Assembly: GCA_002696345.1 (NCBI GenBank)
Contig: NZRT01000036.1
Coordinates: forward strand, 1 to 60,645
Source of the DNA: Myxococcales bacterium
GTDB lineage: Bacteria > Myxococcota > UBA4151
Length of the DNA: 60,645 nt
Direction: 5' to 3'
Shown here one piece after another: positions 16,818-26,792 of the stretch (position 1 is the stretch's first letter; each line of letters starts with the position of its first letter). The translations under genes and the position numbers were made by a program. Under the pieces are notes generated by a model. That model did not search any database, was not told the DNA's origin, and worked only from the letters and a program-made list of their open reading frames with translations.

Positions 16818-18377
16818 ATGAGAATCTTCTTCACCCTCGCTATTTTCATTGGGCTGTATCTTCCCTACGCTTCCAGCCAAAACACCTCAGATACCCCACC
16901 CAACATCGTCATTATCCTCGCTGACGATTACGGCGTCGGGAATATCCAAGCCCACTTTCCCGACAACAAACTACCTTCGCCCCATCTGGATCGTTTCTCG
17001 GCTCAATCGATGCGGTTCACCAATGCTCACAGCGGTTCGGCGGTTTGCACGCCCACCCGCTACGGGCTATTAACCGGACGCTACGCCTGGCGAACCCGTC
17101 TACAGGAGTGGGTTTTGGCCTGCTACGAGCCACCATTGATCCCGAAGGACCGACTAACCTTACCGGGCTTTCTGAAGCAGCATGGATACGCCACCGCCTG
17201 TATTGGCAAGTGGCATCTCGGCTGGAATTGGCCCGGGCCCCAGAAGAGCTCGATGGAAGAGGATTCGAACGTCTTGAGCAAGCGAGCCTGGGATTATTCT
17301 CAGCCCATTCTCGATGGACCAACGACACGCGGGTTTGACACCTATTTTGGCACCCACGTCCCCAATTTCCCTCCCTTCACATTCATCGAAAACGACCGGA
17401 TCCTACTACCGCCCACCGATCGGTTTAAGCACGATCCCAATGACGGGAAGTTCTTGCCTAGAATTTTTGATGGCAATCCCATGGCGCCGGGCTGGCGCTT
17501 CGAAAACATCCTGCCGGAAATCACCAAGCGGGCAGTTGCCTATATTCACGAGCAATCCAAACGGGACCATCCCTTCTTTTTGTACTTTCCCATGACCTCT
17601 CCGCATACGCCTATCGTACCCAATGAATCCTTCAAAGGAAGGAGTGGCATATCCGCGGTTGGCGATTTCCTGATAGAAACCGATTGGTCCGCAGGACAGG
17701 TCATCGGTGCCCTGGATGAAGCAGGAGTTGCCGACAATTCCATCGTTATTTTCACTTCAGACAATGGGCATCTGCCCCAAGGCTGGAATGATCTAGTGGA
17801 AGCGGGGCATATCCCCAGCGGACCCTACAGAGGTCGAAAAACCGATATTTGGGAGGGCGGCCACCGAGTTCCCTTTCTCATCCGGTGGCCAGGCAAGATC
17901 GCTGAAGGCTCCGTCAGCGATAATCTGCTCAGCTTGAACGATGTTTTCGCCACCATTGCCGACATCCTGGGTGAGTCATTGCCTCCCAGTGTTGCCGAAG
18001 ATAGTTTCAGCTTTAGGAAGATCCTTTTTGGCGAGAGTGTCCAACCGCACCGGGATCACATAGTAGCTCACTCAGTGGGGGGCGAATTCGCCTACATCGA
18101 AGATGGATGGAAAGTCGTGTTCCGGAATCAGGATGCCAATCGCAACAATTCCCGAGGCAAACCGAGATTGAAGGAGCTTTATCACCTCTCTACCGATATT
18201 GCCGAATCGAAGAATCTCATCGAAAGCAAGCCCGGAAGGGCTATGGAACTGACCAACGCCTTGCGATCAGTTATCGCCCGCGGCACCAGCCGAGAAGGCC
18301 CCAATCAAACCAATGATACTGAGGTGGTCATCGACGTGACTCAACAGCTGCGTTGGGCGCCAGCTCGTCCTGAATAA
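16818..18377 (+). CDS. Type I sulfatase (arylsulfatase A-like)
   Basis: 519-residue exported sulfatase. It has a Sec signal (residues 1-20), then NIVIILADDYGVGNIQAHFP. The formylglycine precursor is Cys77 in CTPTRYGLLTGRYAWRTRL. The GKWHLGWNW motif and FTSDNGHLPQGWNDL give the remaining active-site lysine, histidine and metal ligands. KTDIWEGGHRVPFLIRWPGK is the standard C-terminal landmark of arylsulfatase A-like enzymes. The substrate cannot be told from sequence. It is separated from the P450 by 111 bp and shares its orientation. Confidence 0.94.
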   Translation: MRIFFTLAIFIGLYLPYASSQNTSDTPPNIVIILADDYGVGNIQAHFPDNKLPSPHLDRFSAQSMRFTNAHSGSAVCTPTRYGLLTGRYAWRTRLQEWVLACYEPPLIPKDRLTLPGFLKQHGYATACIGKWHLGWNWPGPQKSSMEEDSNVLSKRAWDYSQPILDGPTTRGFDTYFGTHVPNFPPFTFIENDRILLPPTDRFKHDPNDGKFLPRIFDGNPMAPGWRFENILPEITKRAVAYIHEQSKRDHPFFLYFPMTSPHTPIVPNESFKGRSGISAVGDFLIETDWSAGQVIGALDEAGVADNSIVIFTSDNGHLPQGWNDLVEAGHIPSGPYRGRKTDIWEGGHRVPFLIRWPGKIAEGSVSDNLLSLNDVFATIADILGESLPPSVAEDSFSFRKILFGESVQPHRDHIVAHSVGGEFAYIEDGWKVVFRNQDANRNNSRGKPRLKELYHLSTDIAESKNLIESKPGRAMELTNALRSVIARGTSREGPNQTNDTEVVIDVTQQLRWAPARPE

Positions 18378-18429
18378 CGTGACTGTAAAAGAGTGTTGAA
18401 GAAATCGGAGCATCGGGCTGGTCCCGTAC

Positions 18430-18798
18430 TTATGCACCCGCCCCAAAAGCTTTGCAGTCGAAGTCGAAAGGGAGGGCTAGGTCATCCGTTTCGACAGAGT
18501 CGCCATTCGACTTCAAGTCTCCCTCACATCGAAACAACTCTAGCTCAGAGCGGAAACTCAATTGTTCATAGACCTGAGCTCCCTCTGGCGTAGCATCAAG
18601 TTTGATACAAGCAGCGTTCTTAGACCGCAAGTAATCGATCGCCCCATCGATTAGGGCTGAATATTGAGATGGTTCGGCATGGACGGACCTAATTCTGGAT
18701 CGAATCAAAACGATTTCCCACCAATAGTCCATGCGATGCTTGAGACTTGCGTTTTTTGAGTGAAGCAAGAGCTTCAGGCATGCCTCTAAGACTCGCAT
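18430..18798 (-). pseudogene. Decayed GNAT N-acetyltransferase fragment
   Basis: A 122-codon minus-strand frame. Its second half reads GAIDYLRSKNAACIKLDATP and then EGAQVYEQLSFRSELELF, which matches the end of a GNAT acetyltransferase domain (usually LDAT.aG..vYekLGF). The final residues FDCKAFGAGA look like the start of the second domain seen in two-domain GNAT proteins (usually FGADR). The acetyl-CoA loop with R/QxxGxG/A is not recognisable, the N-terminus would overlap the CBM6 gene and the second domain is cut off. I therefore read it as a remnant and not a functional gene. Confidence 0.55.
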
Positions 18799-19346
18799 TC
18801 GCCTGCCTATTCACCCCTATTTACGCCCTAAATACCGTTTCCGTAGCCGATCCGAAACATGCGCCATTTCAAGGAAAAATCCACAGCATACCGGGCATGG
18901 TGGAGACCGAGCATTACGATGAAGGTCCTGCTGGTGTCGCTTATTCGGATGTGGACGAGCAAAACCGGGGTGCCCCCTATCGTGAAAACACTCAAGTCGA
19001 CATCGAGAAACGGTCAGACGCTTCGAATGGTCATGGGATTGGCTGGGTGCGAGCTACTGAATGGCTCGTCTACACCGTCGATGTGAAAAAAGCCGGCAGC
19101 TATTCGCTTGAGGTTCCAGTGGCTTCGAGACGGTCGGGTGGCACGTTTCACATCGAATTCGACGGGAAGGATGTCACAGGCCCCATCACGATTCCCGATA
19201 CCGGCGGCTGGGACAAACTTCAGACCCTCAGCTTCACAGGTGTGACGTTAAAGAAGGGGCGACAGATGATGAAGCTGGTGATGGACAAAAACGGAGAAAA
19301 CGGGGGAATCGGCGATATCGATCTCGTCCGTTTCACAAAAGAATAA
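18780..19346 (+). CDS. Secreted CBM6-like carbohydrate-binding protein
   Basis: About 188 residues from the ATG at 18780, chosen because MPLRLAFACLFTPIYA is a signal peptide (an in-frame ATG at 18747 would add 11 residues). The mature part is almost entirely one beta-sandwich of the CBM6 type: GMVETEHYDEGPAGVAYSD, GWVRATEWLVYTVDV, GTFHIEFDGKDVTGPI and GIGDIDLVRFTK. Such modules bind sugar chain ends or internal units. Here it has no catalytic domain, so it may act as a stand-alone binding protein or be the surviving module of a larger enzyme. The next 65 codons after its TAA stay open in the same frame. Confidence 0.85.
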   Translation: MPLRLAFACLFTPIYALNTVSVADPKHAPFQGKIHSIPGMVETEHYDEGPAGVAYSDVDEQNRGAPYRENTQVDIEKRSDASNGHGIGWVRATEWLVYTVDVKKAGSYSLEVPVASRRSGGTFHIEFDGKDVTGPITIPDTGGWDKLQTLSFTGVTLKKGRQMMKLVMDKNGENGGIGDIDLVRFTKE

Positions 19347-19544
19347 GCCGCGGACTTAGGCGCCTTTTCAAAAACCGCTAAAAGATCGAGCCACACCTTC
19401 GAGGTATCTGGATTCTGGGGTCCAGAAAACCGGTGTTTCGGGAACCTAACGTTTACTACAGTTGGCGATGCACCATTGGGTGTCTACCCTTTGGCGTATA
19501 GAATCAAAAATGGCGCCTGGAATACGTTTGAATCTAGAACATAA
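19347..19544 (+). pseudogene. Possible protein-coding remnant in frame behind CBM6 gene
   Basis: After the TAA of the CBM6 gene the same frame stays open for 65 codons to a TAA at 19542. The translation is protein-like: HTFEVSGFWGPENRCFGNL followed by TFTTVGDAPLGVYPLAYRI and ending NTFESRT. It reads like the last strands of a beta-sandwich or sugar-binding domain. No start codon with a leader is visible. It could be the 3' scar of a longer multi-domain protein interrupted by a stop, or an open frame by chance. No family is recognised. Confidence 0.35.
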
Positions 19545-19567
19545 TTTTTTTGGGATAGCCACTGCGA

Positions 19568-20929
19568 ATGAAACGTCCCATACACCTTTACCTATCACTC
19601 ATCGCCACCACTGGACTTATTCTATCAAGTTCGATCGCCCAGGTCCGTATCGCGACCTTCGATATCGACGCGACTCCGCCAGTAGGTACTGAGCTAGCCT
19701 ACGACCCAGTGAAACGGCACGATGAGATCAGCCTGCGTTGCCGTGGTCTGGCGATTATTGGTGCCGGGGAGCCTATCGTTCTCTGCGCCATTGACTGGAT
19801 TGGGGTAGCCAACGCGTCGCATGACGTCTTCCGCGAGTCGCTAGCCGAGGCGGCCGGAACGAGTCGAGAACGCGTCGCCGTTCATGCGTTGCACCAGCAC
19901 GACGCCCCCAGGTCCGATTTCAGCTCTGAGGCGATTATCCAGGAGCTTGGTATCCGGAATTACAATCTGTTCGACAGCTTTTACCAAAGACAGGTCATCC
20001 ACAGAGCGGCATTGGCTCTTAAGGAAGCGATCGCCGACGCTAGGACGGTCACCCACTATGGATGGGGAACTGCCAAAGTAGAGGATGTTGTGTCCAACCG
20101 ACGGATACTGGGGCCTGATGGCAAGGTACGGGTTATGCGTTTCACCACCGCCAGAGACCCTCTAATTAGGGCCGAACCGGTTGGCGTTGTTGACCCAGAG
20201 GTTTCGTTGATATCTTTCTGGAATGAGGAAACGCCCGTCGCCGTCCTCAGCTATTTTGCTACGCATCCGCAAAGCTACTACAGAACGGGCATCCCGAGCC
20301 CGGACTTTCCAGGCATCGCCCGATTCCTCCGGGGCCAAGGGCAACCGAAAGCCTTGCACGTCCATTTCAATGGAGCGGGTGGCAACATTGGAGCCGGGAA
20401 ATACAACGATGGCAATACGGAGAATCGAATCCTGCTAGCCAAGCGATTGGCTGATGGAATGCTAACCGCCTGGGAAGGAACCGAGAAATTTCTGCTAACC
20501 TCATCGAGTGTTGGTTGGCAGTCGGAACCTGTCGCTCTTCCTTTGGCCAAACATTTGGACGAAAAGGTCTTGATGGCCAAAATCGACACCAAGTCCTCCG
20601 ATGGCTACGAAGCCATCACTCAGCTCGCCTATCTTCGGCGGGTACAGTCCGGACATAAGATTGACATCACCTGTCTGAGCATCGGCGACGCCCGAGTCGT
20701 CCACATGCCAGGAGAGCTTTTCGTGGAATACCAATTAGCCGCCAAAGCCATGCGGCCCGATCTGCAAGTCGCAATGGCTGCTTACGGTGATTATGGTACT
20801 GCCTACATCGGTACCGAAATTTCTTATTCAGAAGGCGGGTACGAAACTAGCGAGCGAGCCACTAATGTTGGTCCAGAATCCGAAGCTGTCCTTACCAGCA
20901 TAATGCGACGTTTGCTTGACGCCAACTAG
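19568..20929 (+). CDS. Neutral ceramidase-like secreted hydrolase
   Basis: 453-residue exported protein of the neutral/alkaline non-lysosomal ceramidase superfamily (PF04734). It has a signal peptide at residues 1-24 and then [20 protein letters not shown], typical of the family N-terminus. HALHQHDAP and [10 protein letters not shown] carry candidate zinc-binding histidines. The family landmarks [15 protein letters not shown] and [20 protein letters not shown] are present. It is shorter than true ceramidases and lacks their C-terminal Ig-like domain, as in many PVC homologues whose substrate is unknown. In this context an amide or ester of a glycan or glycolipid is plausible. It is followed 59 bp later by a DUF1592 gene. 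Confidence 0.85.
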   Translation: MKRPIHLYLSLIATTGLILSSSIAQVRIATFDIDATPPVGTELAYDPVKRHDEISLRCRGLAIIGAGEPIVLCAIDWIGVANASHDVFRESLAEAAGTSRERVAVHALHQHDAPRSDFSSEAIIQELGIRNYNLFDSFYQRQVIHRAALALKEAIADARTVTHYGWGTAKVEDVVSNRRILGPDGKVRVMRFTTARDPLIRAEPVGVVDPEVSLISFWNEETPVAVLSYFATHPQSYYRTGIPSPDFPGIARFLRGQGQPKALHVHFNGAGGNIGAGKYNDGNTENRILLAKRLADGMLTAWEGTEKFLLTSSSVGWQSEPVALPLAKHLDEKVLMAKIDTKSSDGYEAITQLAYLRRVQSGHKIDITCLSIGDARVVHMPGELFVEYQLAAKAMRPDLQVAMAAYGDYGTAYIGTEISYSEGGYETSERATNVGPESEAVLTSIMRRLLDAN

Positions 20930-20988
20930 GGGCCTAGTCAATCCAACCTATCCTAACTATTTTCGAATCCAATTCTGGCTTATCGTAC

Positions 20989-23664
20989 ATGCTACGATCT
21001 CTCTTTTCACTCAGTCTATTCCTGAACGGCTTCATAGCCGCGGCTCAAACGGTAGGGTCGACTTTCGAAGAGGCGACTCTTCAGGGAAAGCAGCGTTCCA
21101 GCTATCTGAATCAGACAATAGAATCTGTATCCAGAGAAGCGCCACAGCCAGACATGCAAGCCTTCGATACGGAGATCGAGCCCCTTCTGGAGAAGACCTG
21201 CTACCCGTGCCACGGCCCCGACAAACAAAAGGGGGAGTTCCGCATCGACACGCTCAATCCCAACCTGGTTGAAGGAGGCGATGAGCTTTGGTGGCTCGAT
21301 GTCATGGATGTAGTGACCAACGGCGAAATGCCTCCAGAGGATGCCGATGTTGCCATCTCCGATGAGGAACGCGGGATCATCGTCGATTGGCTGACCAATG
21401 AGGTGCATGTAGCCTCGCAAGTGCGGCGAAGCGAAGAGGGGCACTCGTCCTTCCGACGCATGACGCGCTACGAATACAACTACGCACTGCAAGATCTTCT
21501 CGGGCTCCCTTACGATTTTGCCAAAAACCTGCCTCCAGAAACCGCCTCCGAAGACGGCTTCGAGAACAGCTCGGAAATGCTGCAAATGTCGGTCAAGCAA
21601 TTCGAGAAGTACCGTGAACTGGGTCGCAGCGCCTTGGAAAAGGCGACGGTGCGCGGCAATCGCCCAGCAATGGTTTACTACTGGATCACCATGGATGAGT
21701 CCATGGCGAAGCGGAAAGACCAGATCGTTTCCACCATAAAACGGAGAATCAAGAACGGCGCGGTAGATCCGGAAGACTTTGAAAAGGAACTAGCGAAACA
21801 AACCCGCCAGGAAGCCCGAAACACGACCCAGGCCCACTACCTCGATCTCGAGACTGGCGAAGGATTTCGAGCCGGCTATCGGTACAGCGGAGCCAAGCAG
21901 GCCCACGCTCCCAGCCGCGCCTTGCCTAAGGTTCCTCCAGTCTTGAAGAAGGTCGTCGTCGTTCCCTCGCAACGGGAGATCAAGTTCGATCTAGGCGATT
22001 GGCTTCCGGACAGCGGCGATTTGCGCGTGCGCGTCCGGGCCTCGAGAACGTCTGACGCAGACGATAGTATTCCCAGCCTGAGACTGTTCTTCGGCTTTCA
22101 GGCAAGCAACAACTCTGAAGGTATTCGGCGTATTGGAAATCGGGATATCCCTATCAAGGCTCCTCCGGGAAAGCCTCAATACTATGAATGGACCATCCCG
22201 CTCGGCGAAACGCCGCGCAATCTTTTTCGAGGTATTCAGAAAATGGGGGATACGCCCAATCCTACAGAATTCCTGGAGTTTCAAAACGTCCATCAAAATA
22301 CCGGAAAAAGTTCCATCGCCAGCGTGCAAATCGACTATGTCGAAGTGACCGCTCCGGTTTACCAGCAATGGCCGCCCGAGTCGCACACGAGGATATTCAT
22401 CGAAAGCGGCAACGAGAACGATGAGACACAATACGCTCGTGACGTTCTGGCCGCCTTCATGCCGCGAGCCTGGCGTCGGCCGGTTACCGCTTCGGAAATC
22501 GAGCAAAAACTAGAGCTATTTCAAGCCATTCGCCCGGTTTGCAGCGACTTCCAGGAAGCCATTATAGAAACGCTGGCTGGCGTGATTTCCTCGCCCAAGT
22601 TCCTCTATCTCGTTCAGCATGATTCCATCGAAACGGACTCCGGACCTGCCGAGCTGAGCGAATACGAGCTAGCAACCCGACTCTCCATGTTTCTATGGTC
22701 AAGCGTACCCGACGCGGAACTACGGAATTTGGCTAGCCAAGGGAAGCTGAGCAATCCAACCGTTCTGGCCCGGCAAACGAAACGGTTGCTCGCGGATCCC
22801 CGATCAGAGCGTTTCGCCAATCATTTTACCCGCCAATGGCTGGGCATGCAGTTGCTGGACTACTTGGATGTTGATGAAGAGGTCTACGAAGAGTTCGATC
22901 CCTATTTGAAGGAGGCGATGCAGAACGAGTCCATCGCCCTATTCCAAGACGCCTTGCGCGAAAACCGGAGCGTGCTCGATTTTCTCCACGCAGACTACGT
23001 CATCGTCAACGAGCGACTAGCCCAGCACTACGGCATACCGGGCGTCTATGGGCCCGATTTCCAGAAAGTAGACCTGCCTCCTGAAGATGTGAGGGGCGGG
23101 CTCCTAACCCAGCCGGGCTTGCTGGCCATGAACTCGGATGGTAAAGACTCCCATCCGCTCAAGCGAGGTATCTGGCTTCTTGAAAGTCTGCTTAACGACC
23201 CGCCGCCGCCCCCTCCTGCAGCCGTACCTGAGATTGATTTAAGCGACCCGGAAATCCTGAAAATGACCCTCAAGGAACGCATGGAGGACCATCGCAACGA
23301 TCCAGCCTGCTATTCCTGTCATGCCAAAATAGATCCTTGGGGGATCGCTTTCGAGAATTTCGACGCTACTGGCAGCTGGCGGGACACGATAGATGGAAAA
23401 CCGGTAGACGCCTCGGCGAAGCTATTCAACAAGCAGGACCTAAACGGCATCGATGGCCTAAAACGCTTTCTTCTGGAAAATCGGCAGGACCAGTTCTGTC
23501 GGGCTATCACCTTTAAACTGGCCACCTACGCCCTGGGAAGACCTCTCAGCTTCGCCGATCGGGCCAGCATTGACGACCTCACCGCCCGGCTCCGCAACAA
23601 AGGAGATGGACTTACAGACCTCGTTTCCCTTATAGTGTCCAGCGATCTTTTTCTTACCAAATAG
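20989..23664 (+). CDS. DUF1587/DUF1592/DUF1588/DUF1585 cytochrome c-like protein
   Basis: 891-residue exported protein, second of its family in the window. It has a Sec signal at residues 1-19. The cytochrome domain has CYPCH from Cys71, with KQKGEFRIDTL. A DUF1587 segment (FRRMTRYEYNYALQDLLGLP) lies near 155-175, a variable beta region follows, and DUF1592 lies near 560-690 (YELATRLSMFLWSSVPDAEL). DUF1588 has GLLTQPGLLAMNSDGKDSHP, and a second CYSCHAKIDPWGIAFENFD near 774 leads into DUF1585. Unlike the copy at 6253 it has no obvious internal duplication. Its Tat partner (DUF1552) follows 58 bp downstream, the opposite order from the first pair. Confidence 0.93.
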   Translation: MLRSLFSLSLFLNGFIAAAQTVGSTFEEATLQGKQRSSYLNQTIESVSREAPQPDMQAFDTEIEPLLEKTCYPCHGPDKQKGEFRIDTLNPNLVEGGDELWWLDVMDVVTNGEMPPEDADVAISDEERGIIVDWLTNEVHVASQVRRSEEGHSSFRRMTRYEYNYALQDLLGLPYDFAKNLPPETASEDGFENSSEMLQMSVKQFEKYRELGRSALEKATVRGNRPAMVYYWITMDESMAKRKDQIVSTIKRRIKNGAVDPEDFEKELAKQTRQEARNTTQAHYLDLETGEGFRAGYRYSGAKQAHAPSRALPKVPPVLKKVVVVPSQREIKFDLGDWLPDSGDLRVRVRASRTSDADDSIPSLRLFFGFQASNNSEGIRRIGNRDIPIKAPPGKPQYYEWTIPLGETPRNLFRGIQKMGDTPNPTEFLEFQNVHQNTGKSSIASVQIDYVEVTAPVYQQWPPESHTRIFIESGNENDETQYARDVLAAFMPRAWRRPVTASEIEQKLELFQAIRPVCSDFQEAIIETLAGVISSPKFLYLVQHDSIETDSGPAELSEYELATRLSMFLWSSVPDAELRNLASQGKLSNPTVLARQTKRLLADPRSERFANHFTRQWLGMQLLDYLDVDEEVYEEFDPYLKEAMQNESIALFQDALRENRSVLDFLHADYVIVNERLAQHYGIPGVYGPDFQKVDLPPEDVRGGLLTQPGLLAMNSDGKDSHPLKRGIWLLESLLNDPPPPPPAAVPEIDLSDPEILKMTLKERMEDHRNDPACYSCHAKIDPWGIAFENFDATGSWRDTIDGKPVDASAKLFNKQDLNGIDGLKRFLLENRQDQFCRAITFKLATYALGRPLSFADRASIDDLTARLRNKGDGLTDLVSLIVSSDLFLTK

Positions 23665-23722
23665 TCGATTCTTAGCCTAACTGCAGGAATAACTAGTCCC
23701 GGAATTTTATCCCGAAACCATC

Positions 23723-25126
23723 ATGAGCGCCAAACTTTCCACACTCGACCGCCGAAAATTTCTTCGTGGCCTAGGCGGATTTGCCCTAGCCCTCCCCGTT
23801 TTCGAGACCTTTTCGCTCGGAGCCCAGGCTAACCGATCGCAGAACAAGAAGCGTCTCGCTGCCTTCTACATGCCCGACGGCGTGCCCATGCCGCTGAAGG
23901 AGGATCCTTCGTTCAAGGACTGGAGCTGGTTCCCGCACGGCAGAGGAAAAGACTACACCTTCACTAAGTGTCTCGATCCCCTCGAGCCGCTACGCGACGA
24001 GATTACCATCTTCGGCGGGCTCTCCAATCCAGCCGTACGCGGGGTGCATGGCCACTCCAATGCCGACCAGTTTCTGACCGGAGCGAACACGGGCGACTAC
24101 GGCGACTATCAAAACAGTATATCGCTCGATCAGTTGTTCGCCGCTAAGGAAGGGGAACTTACTCGCTACTCTTCGCTGGTATTGTCCACGGACGGAGGCA
24201 CCGGATCCCCACGCGGAGCCCACACCATTTCCTTCAACGAGGCTGGACGCCCCATTCCAGCAGAGCACAAACCGAAGCACATCTTCGACATGCTCTTCGT
24301 CAAAAGCAGCAAAGATGCGGCCAAACGGCTGGCCATGAGCAAGTCGTCCTTGGATGACTTGATGGCCGATGCTCGCTCGCTCAAACGCCAACTTTCCACT
24401 AGCGACCAGGAGCGACTTCAGGAATACTTGGACTCCGTCCGCGATACGGAAATCAAGATCGAGAAGGCCAAACGCTGGCTCGACATTCCCCTGCCCCAAG
24501 TAGACGTCGATCACCTTAAGCTCGATATAACGCCAGAGGATCCGCGGGTCTATCTGCAGACCATGTACGAGTTGATCTACTTGGCCTTCAAAACGGACTC
24601 CACCCGCACGGTGACCTACCAGCTCGGTCGCGAAAACGGGGTGGGCGTCAGCGACTACCTCGCTCGAGCGGTTGGCTTCAACCTCACCCACCAGCTCAGC
24701 CACAAGACCAAGGAGCCAGACGGCTACAAGAACTTCGGCACCTACTGCAACTTCCTCAGCGAGGAGTACGGTCGCTTCCTATCTAAGCTGAAGGCGACAC
24801 CCGAAGTCGGCGGTACCGGCAACATGCTCGACAATACCGTTCTCCTGTTCGGATCCGCTTCGAGCGCCTTCCACCTTTCCCGAAACTACCCATTGATCCT
24901 AGCAGGTGGCAAAAACATGGGCTTCCAGCACGGACAGTATCTCAAGTACGGATCTGGTAACGAAGACAACCAAGCCACCTCAGGCATTCGCACCGATGTT
25001 GGCTGGCGCGGAGAAATGACCTTCGAAGAGCTCCCCGTTTCAGATCTCTACCTGAGTATTCTCCACAAGCTCGGCGTCGAAACTAATAGCTTCGGTGGCA
25101 GCTCTCGTACACTCACTGGAGTGTAA
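23723..25126 (+). CDS. DUF1552 family Tat-exported protein
   Basis: 467 residues. It has a twin-arginine signal, LDRRKFLRGLGGFALALPVF, then family landmarks AAFYMPDGVPMPLKED, TIFGGLSNPAVRGVHGHSNA, SLDQLFAAKEG, and LLFGSASSAFHLSRNYPLIL near the C-terminus. It is the partner of the DUF1592 protein just upstream and paralogous to the gene at 4991. The two probably form an exported complex, one Sec- and one Tat-dependent. Function is unknown in the literature I know. Confidence 0.93.
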   Translation: MSAKLSTLDRRKFLRGLGGFALALPVFETFSLGAQANRSQNKKRLAAFYMPDGVPMPLKEDPSFKDWSWFPHGRGKDYTFTKCLDPLEPLRDEITIFGGLSNPAVRGVHGHSNADQFLTGANTGDYGDYQNSISLDQLFAAKEGELTRYSSLVLSTDGGTGSPRGAHTISFNEAGRPIPAEHKPKHIFDMLFVKSSKDAAKRLAMSKSSLDDLMADARSLKRQLSTSDQERLQEYLDSVRDTEIKIEKAKRWLDIPLPQVDVDHLKLDITPEDPRVYLQTMYELIYLAFKTDSTRTVTYQLGRENGVGVSDYLARAVGFNLTHQLSHKTKEPDGYKNFGTYCNFLSEEYGRFLSKLKATPEVGGTGNMLDNTVLLFGSASSAFHLSRNYPLILAGGKNMGFQHGQYLKYGSGNEDNQATSGIRTDVGWRGEMTFEELPVSDLYLSILHKLGVETNSFGGSSRTLTGV

Positions 25127-25227
25127 CCTGAATTTCAAGGATAGTTTGCTAGGCCGGGCCAGACGTCCTCGGCTCGCTACCGTTTCTCTGTATCCATTAT
25201 TCTATTCAATTTCCTATCAGTACAACT

Positions 25228-26742
25228 ATGAAATCTACTGCTATCGTTTACTCAATGCTCTTTCTCGCTTCCATTTCAGCGAGCGCTGAATCGTTCAAAA
25301 TCGAAACACAATCCGATTGGGAAAGCTCGATTGCCTCATCCAAGGGCATCGCGATAGAGGATGGATTGGCGTCGCCCACAGGCAAGTCAGGCAATCTCAA
25401 AATCAAGATCCAAAAATTCGATACTAAGCGTACCTCGGCATCGTTAACCGTCACCCAATCGCCGATCTGGCAAAACTGGAACCCAATAGACAATTTGGGT
25501 CCATCGAACCTGCAGGACGCGCCTGTACTGCTCACCCTGGGTCCCGACAACTATTGGATATTCGGCCGCTACGGCAGTGGTCAGCCCAGACCAAAACGTG
25601 GCGAAAAGCCGAAACCCTTGCCCCCATTCGATCCTAAACCCGCAACATTAGAGGGCTTTGACTTCCCTCTGCAAACCACTCGCTTTGCCAACCAGTACGA
25701 CGCCCCGGGCGGGCTCAAACCAGGCAAAGGTGGATACCATGCTTGGCAGAGTCGCGACATGAAAAACTGGGTACACCACGGGCCTGTAACCGAGCAGTTC
25801 TCTCGCTGGGTCACCAGTGCCGAGCGGATCGGCGGGAAAACGCTCATCTACTACGATTTCCCCAACGACCAGGATCCACACGTCTACGTTGACGAAGATC
25901 TATTCGATGGCGAGCCAGGCAAGAATATGGGAATCGCCGTTCAGGACCCGTCCCACGGATCTGACGCGGGATTCATTCGCGATCTCGAAGGCAACATGCA
26001 CGTCATCATCGAGGACTGGAGCCCCATCAATGCCCGCAATCGCTCCTGGGATTCGTCAATCGCGGGCCATGCCGTCAGCCCCAACGGTCTAAACAATTTC
26101 GTGTTCAAAGATCCCGCTGTCGATAATCGTACCACTTCAACGGGCAAGATCGCCACTTACAAGCACCCGCACTGGACGAAGGAAGACCCGACCCGTTTCC
26201 AGTCCGATATTGCTGAATACGAAATCCACGAACCGGAGCAAGAAGCCTATGGCGATTGGGCCGCCATCTGCATCGGCGGTCAGTATTATCTTTTTGGCGA
26301 CTACGACCCAGCTGGCGGGCATCAAATGAGCGTGGGCTGGTTCACTTCGTCCTCTATCGATAAGCAATTCACTTGGTGCGACCATATTGGCAACGGCCAC
26401 CCGGACCCAGACGTCTGTTTCGCCGAAGGCCAATTCTACCTGGCAACCCAACAAGCAACCGATTTCGTCAGTCCAGGGCCCTGGGTAGAGACCGTGGAAG
26501 CGCGTGTCGGTGTCGACACTAACAACGATGGCAAAATCGATAAGCGGTCCAAGTGGCAGGTCCTCAAGGAGACCTATGACTACATCGATGGATTTTCCAA
26601 ACAGATCGCCAAAACACCCGCTCAGCTTGATCTTTCGCAATTGCCCGATGGATACGGTTTCCAGATCGAACTAAGGGTCAAGGACTCAACCGAGAATAAG
26701 TCCAAGCCAATGATCGATGGACTGGAACTGGCGTTCGATTAG
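25228..26742 (+). CDS. Secreted beta-propeller glycosidase-like protein (GH43/GH117-like)
   Basis: 504-residue exported protein with a clear signal peptide (cleavage near SASA). The body has repeated propeller-blade text typical of five-bladed GH43/GH32/GH117-type folds: LQDAPVLLTLGPDNYWIFGR, YHAWQSRDMKNWVHHGPV, DAGFIRDLEGNMHVIIEDW, GGQYYLFGDYDPAGGHQMSV and GHPDPDVCFAEGQFYLATQQ. Acidic residues at blade centres (DAP, EDW, HPDPD) are candidate catalytic residues. The final about 60 residues form a beta domain. I cannot assign a family with certainty. It sits between the DUF1592/1552 pair and an epimerase, consistent with an exo-acting sugar hydrolase. Confidence 0.65.
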   Translation: MKSTAIVYSMLFLASISASAESFKIETQSDWESSIASSKGIAIEDGLASPTGKSGNLKIKIQKFDTKRTSASLTVTQSPIWQNWNPIDNLGPSNLQDAPVLLTLGPDNYWIFGRYGSGQPRPKRGEKPKPLPPFDPKPATLEGFDFPLQTTRFANQYDAPGGLKPGKGGYHAWQSRDMKNWVHHGPVTEQFSRWVTSAERIGGKTLIYYDFPNDQDPHVYVDEDLFDGEPGKNMGIAVQDPSHGSDAGFIRDLEGNMHVIIEDWSPINARNRSWDSSIAGHAVSPNGLNNFVFKDPAVDNRTTSTGKIATYKHPHWTKEDPTRFQSDIAEYEIHEPEQEAYGDWAAICIGGQYYLFGDYDPAGGHQMSVGWFTSSSIDKQFTWCDHIGNGHPDPDVCFAEGQFYLATQQATDFVSPGPWVETVEARVGVDTNNDGKIDKRSKWQVLKETYDYIDGFSKQIAKTPAQLDLSQLPDGYGFQIELRVKDSTENKSKPMIDGLELAFD

Positions 26743-26792
26743 GCTAAATACGAATGCCAGATAAACAAAGCTTAACAACCGAACAATAGACG

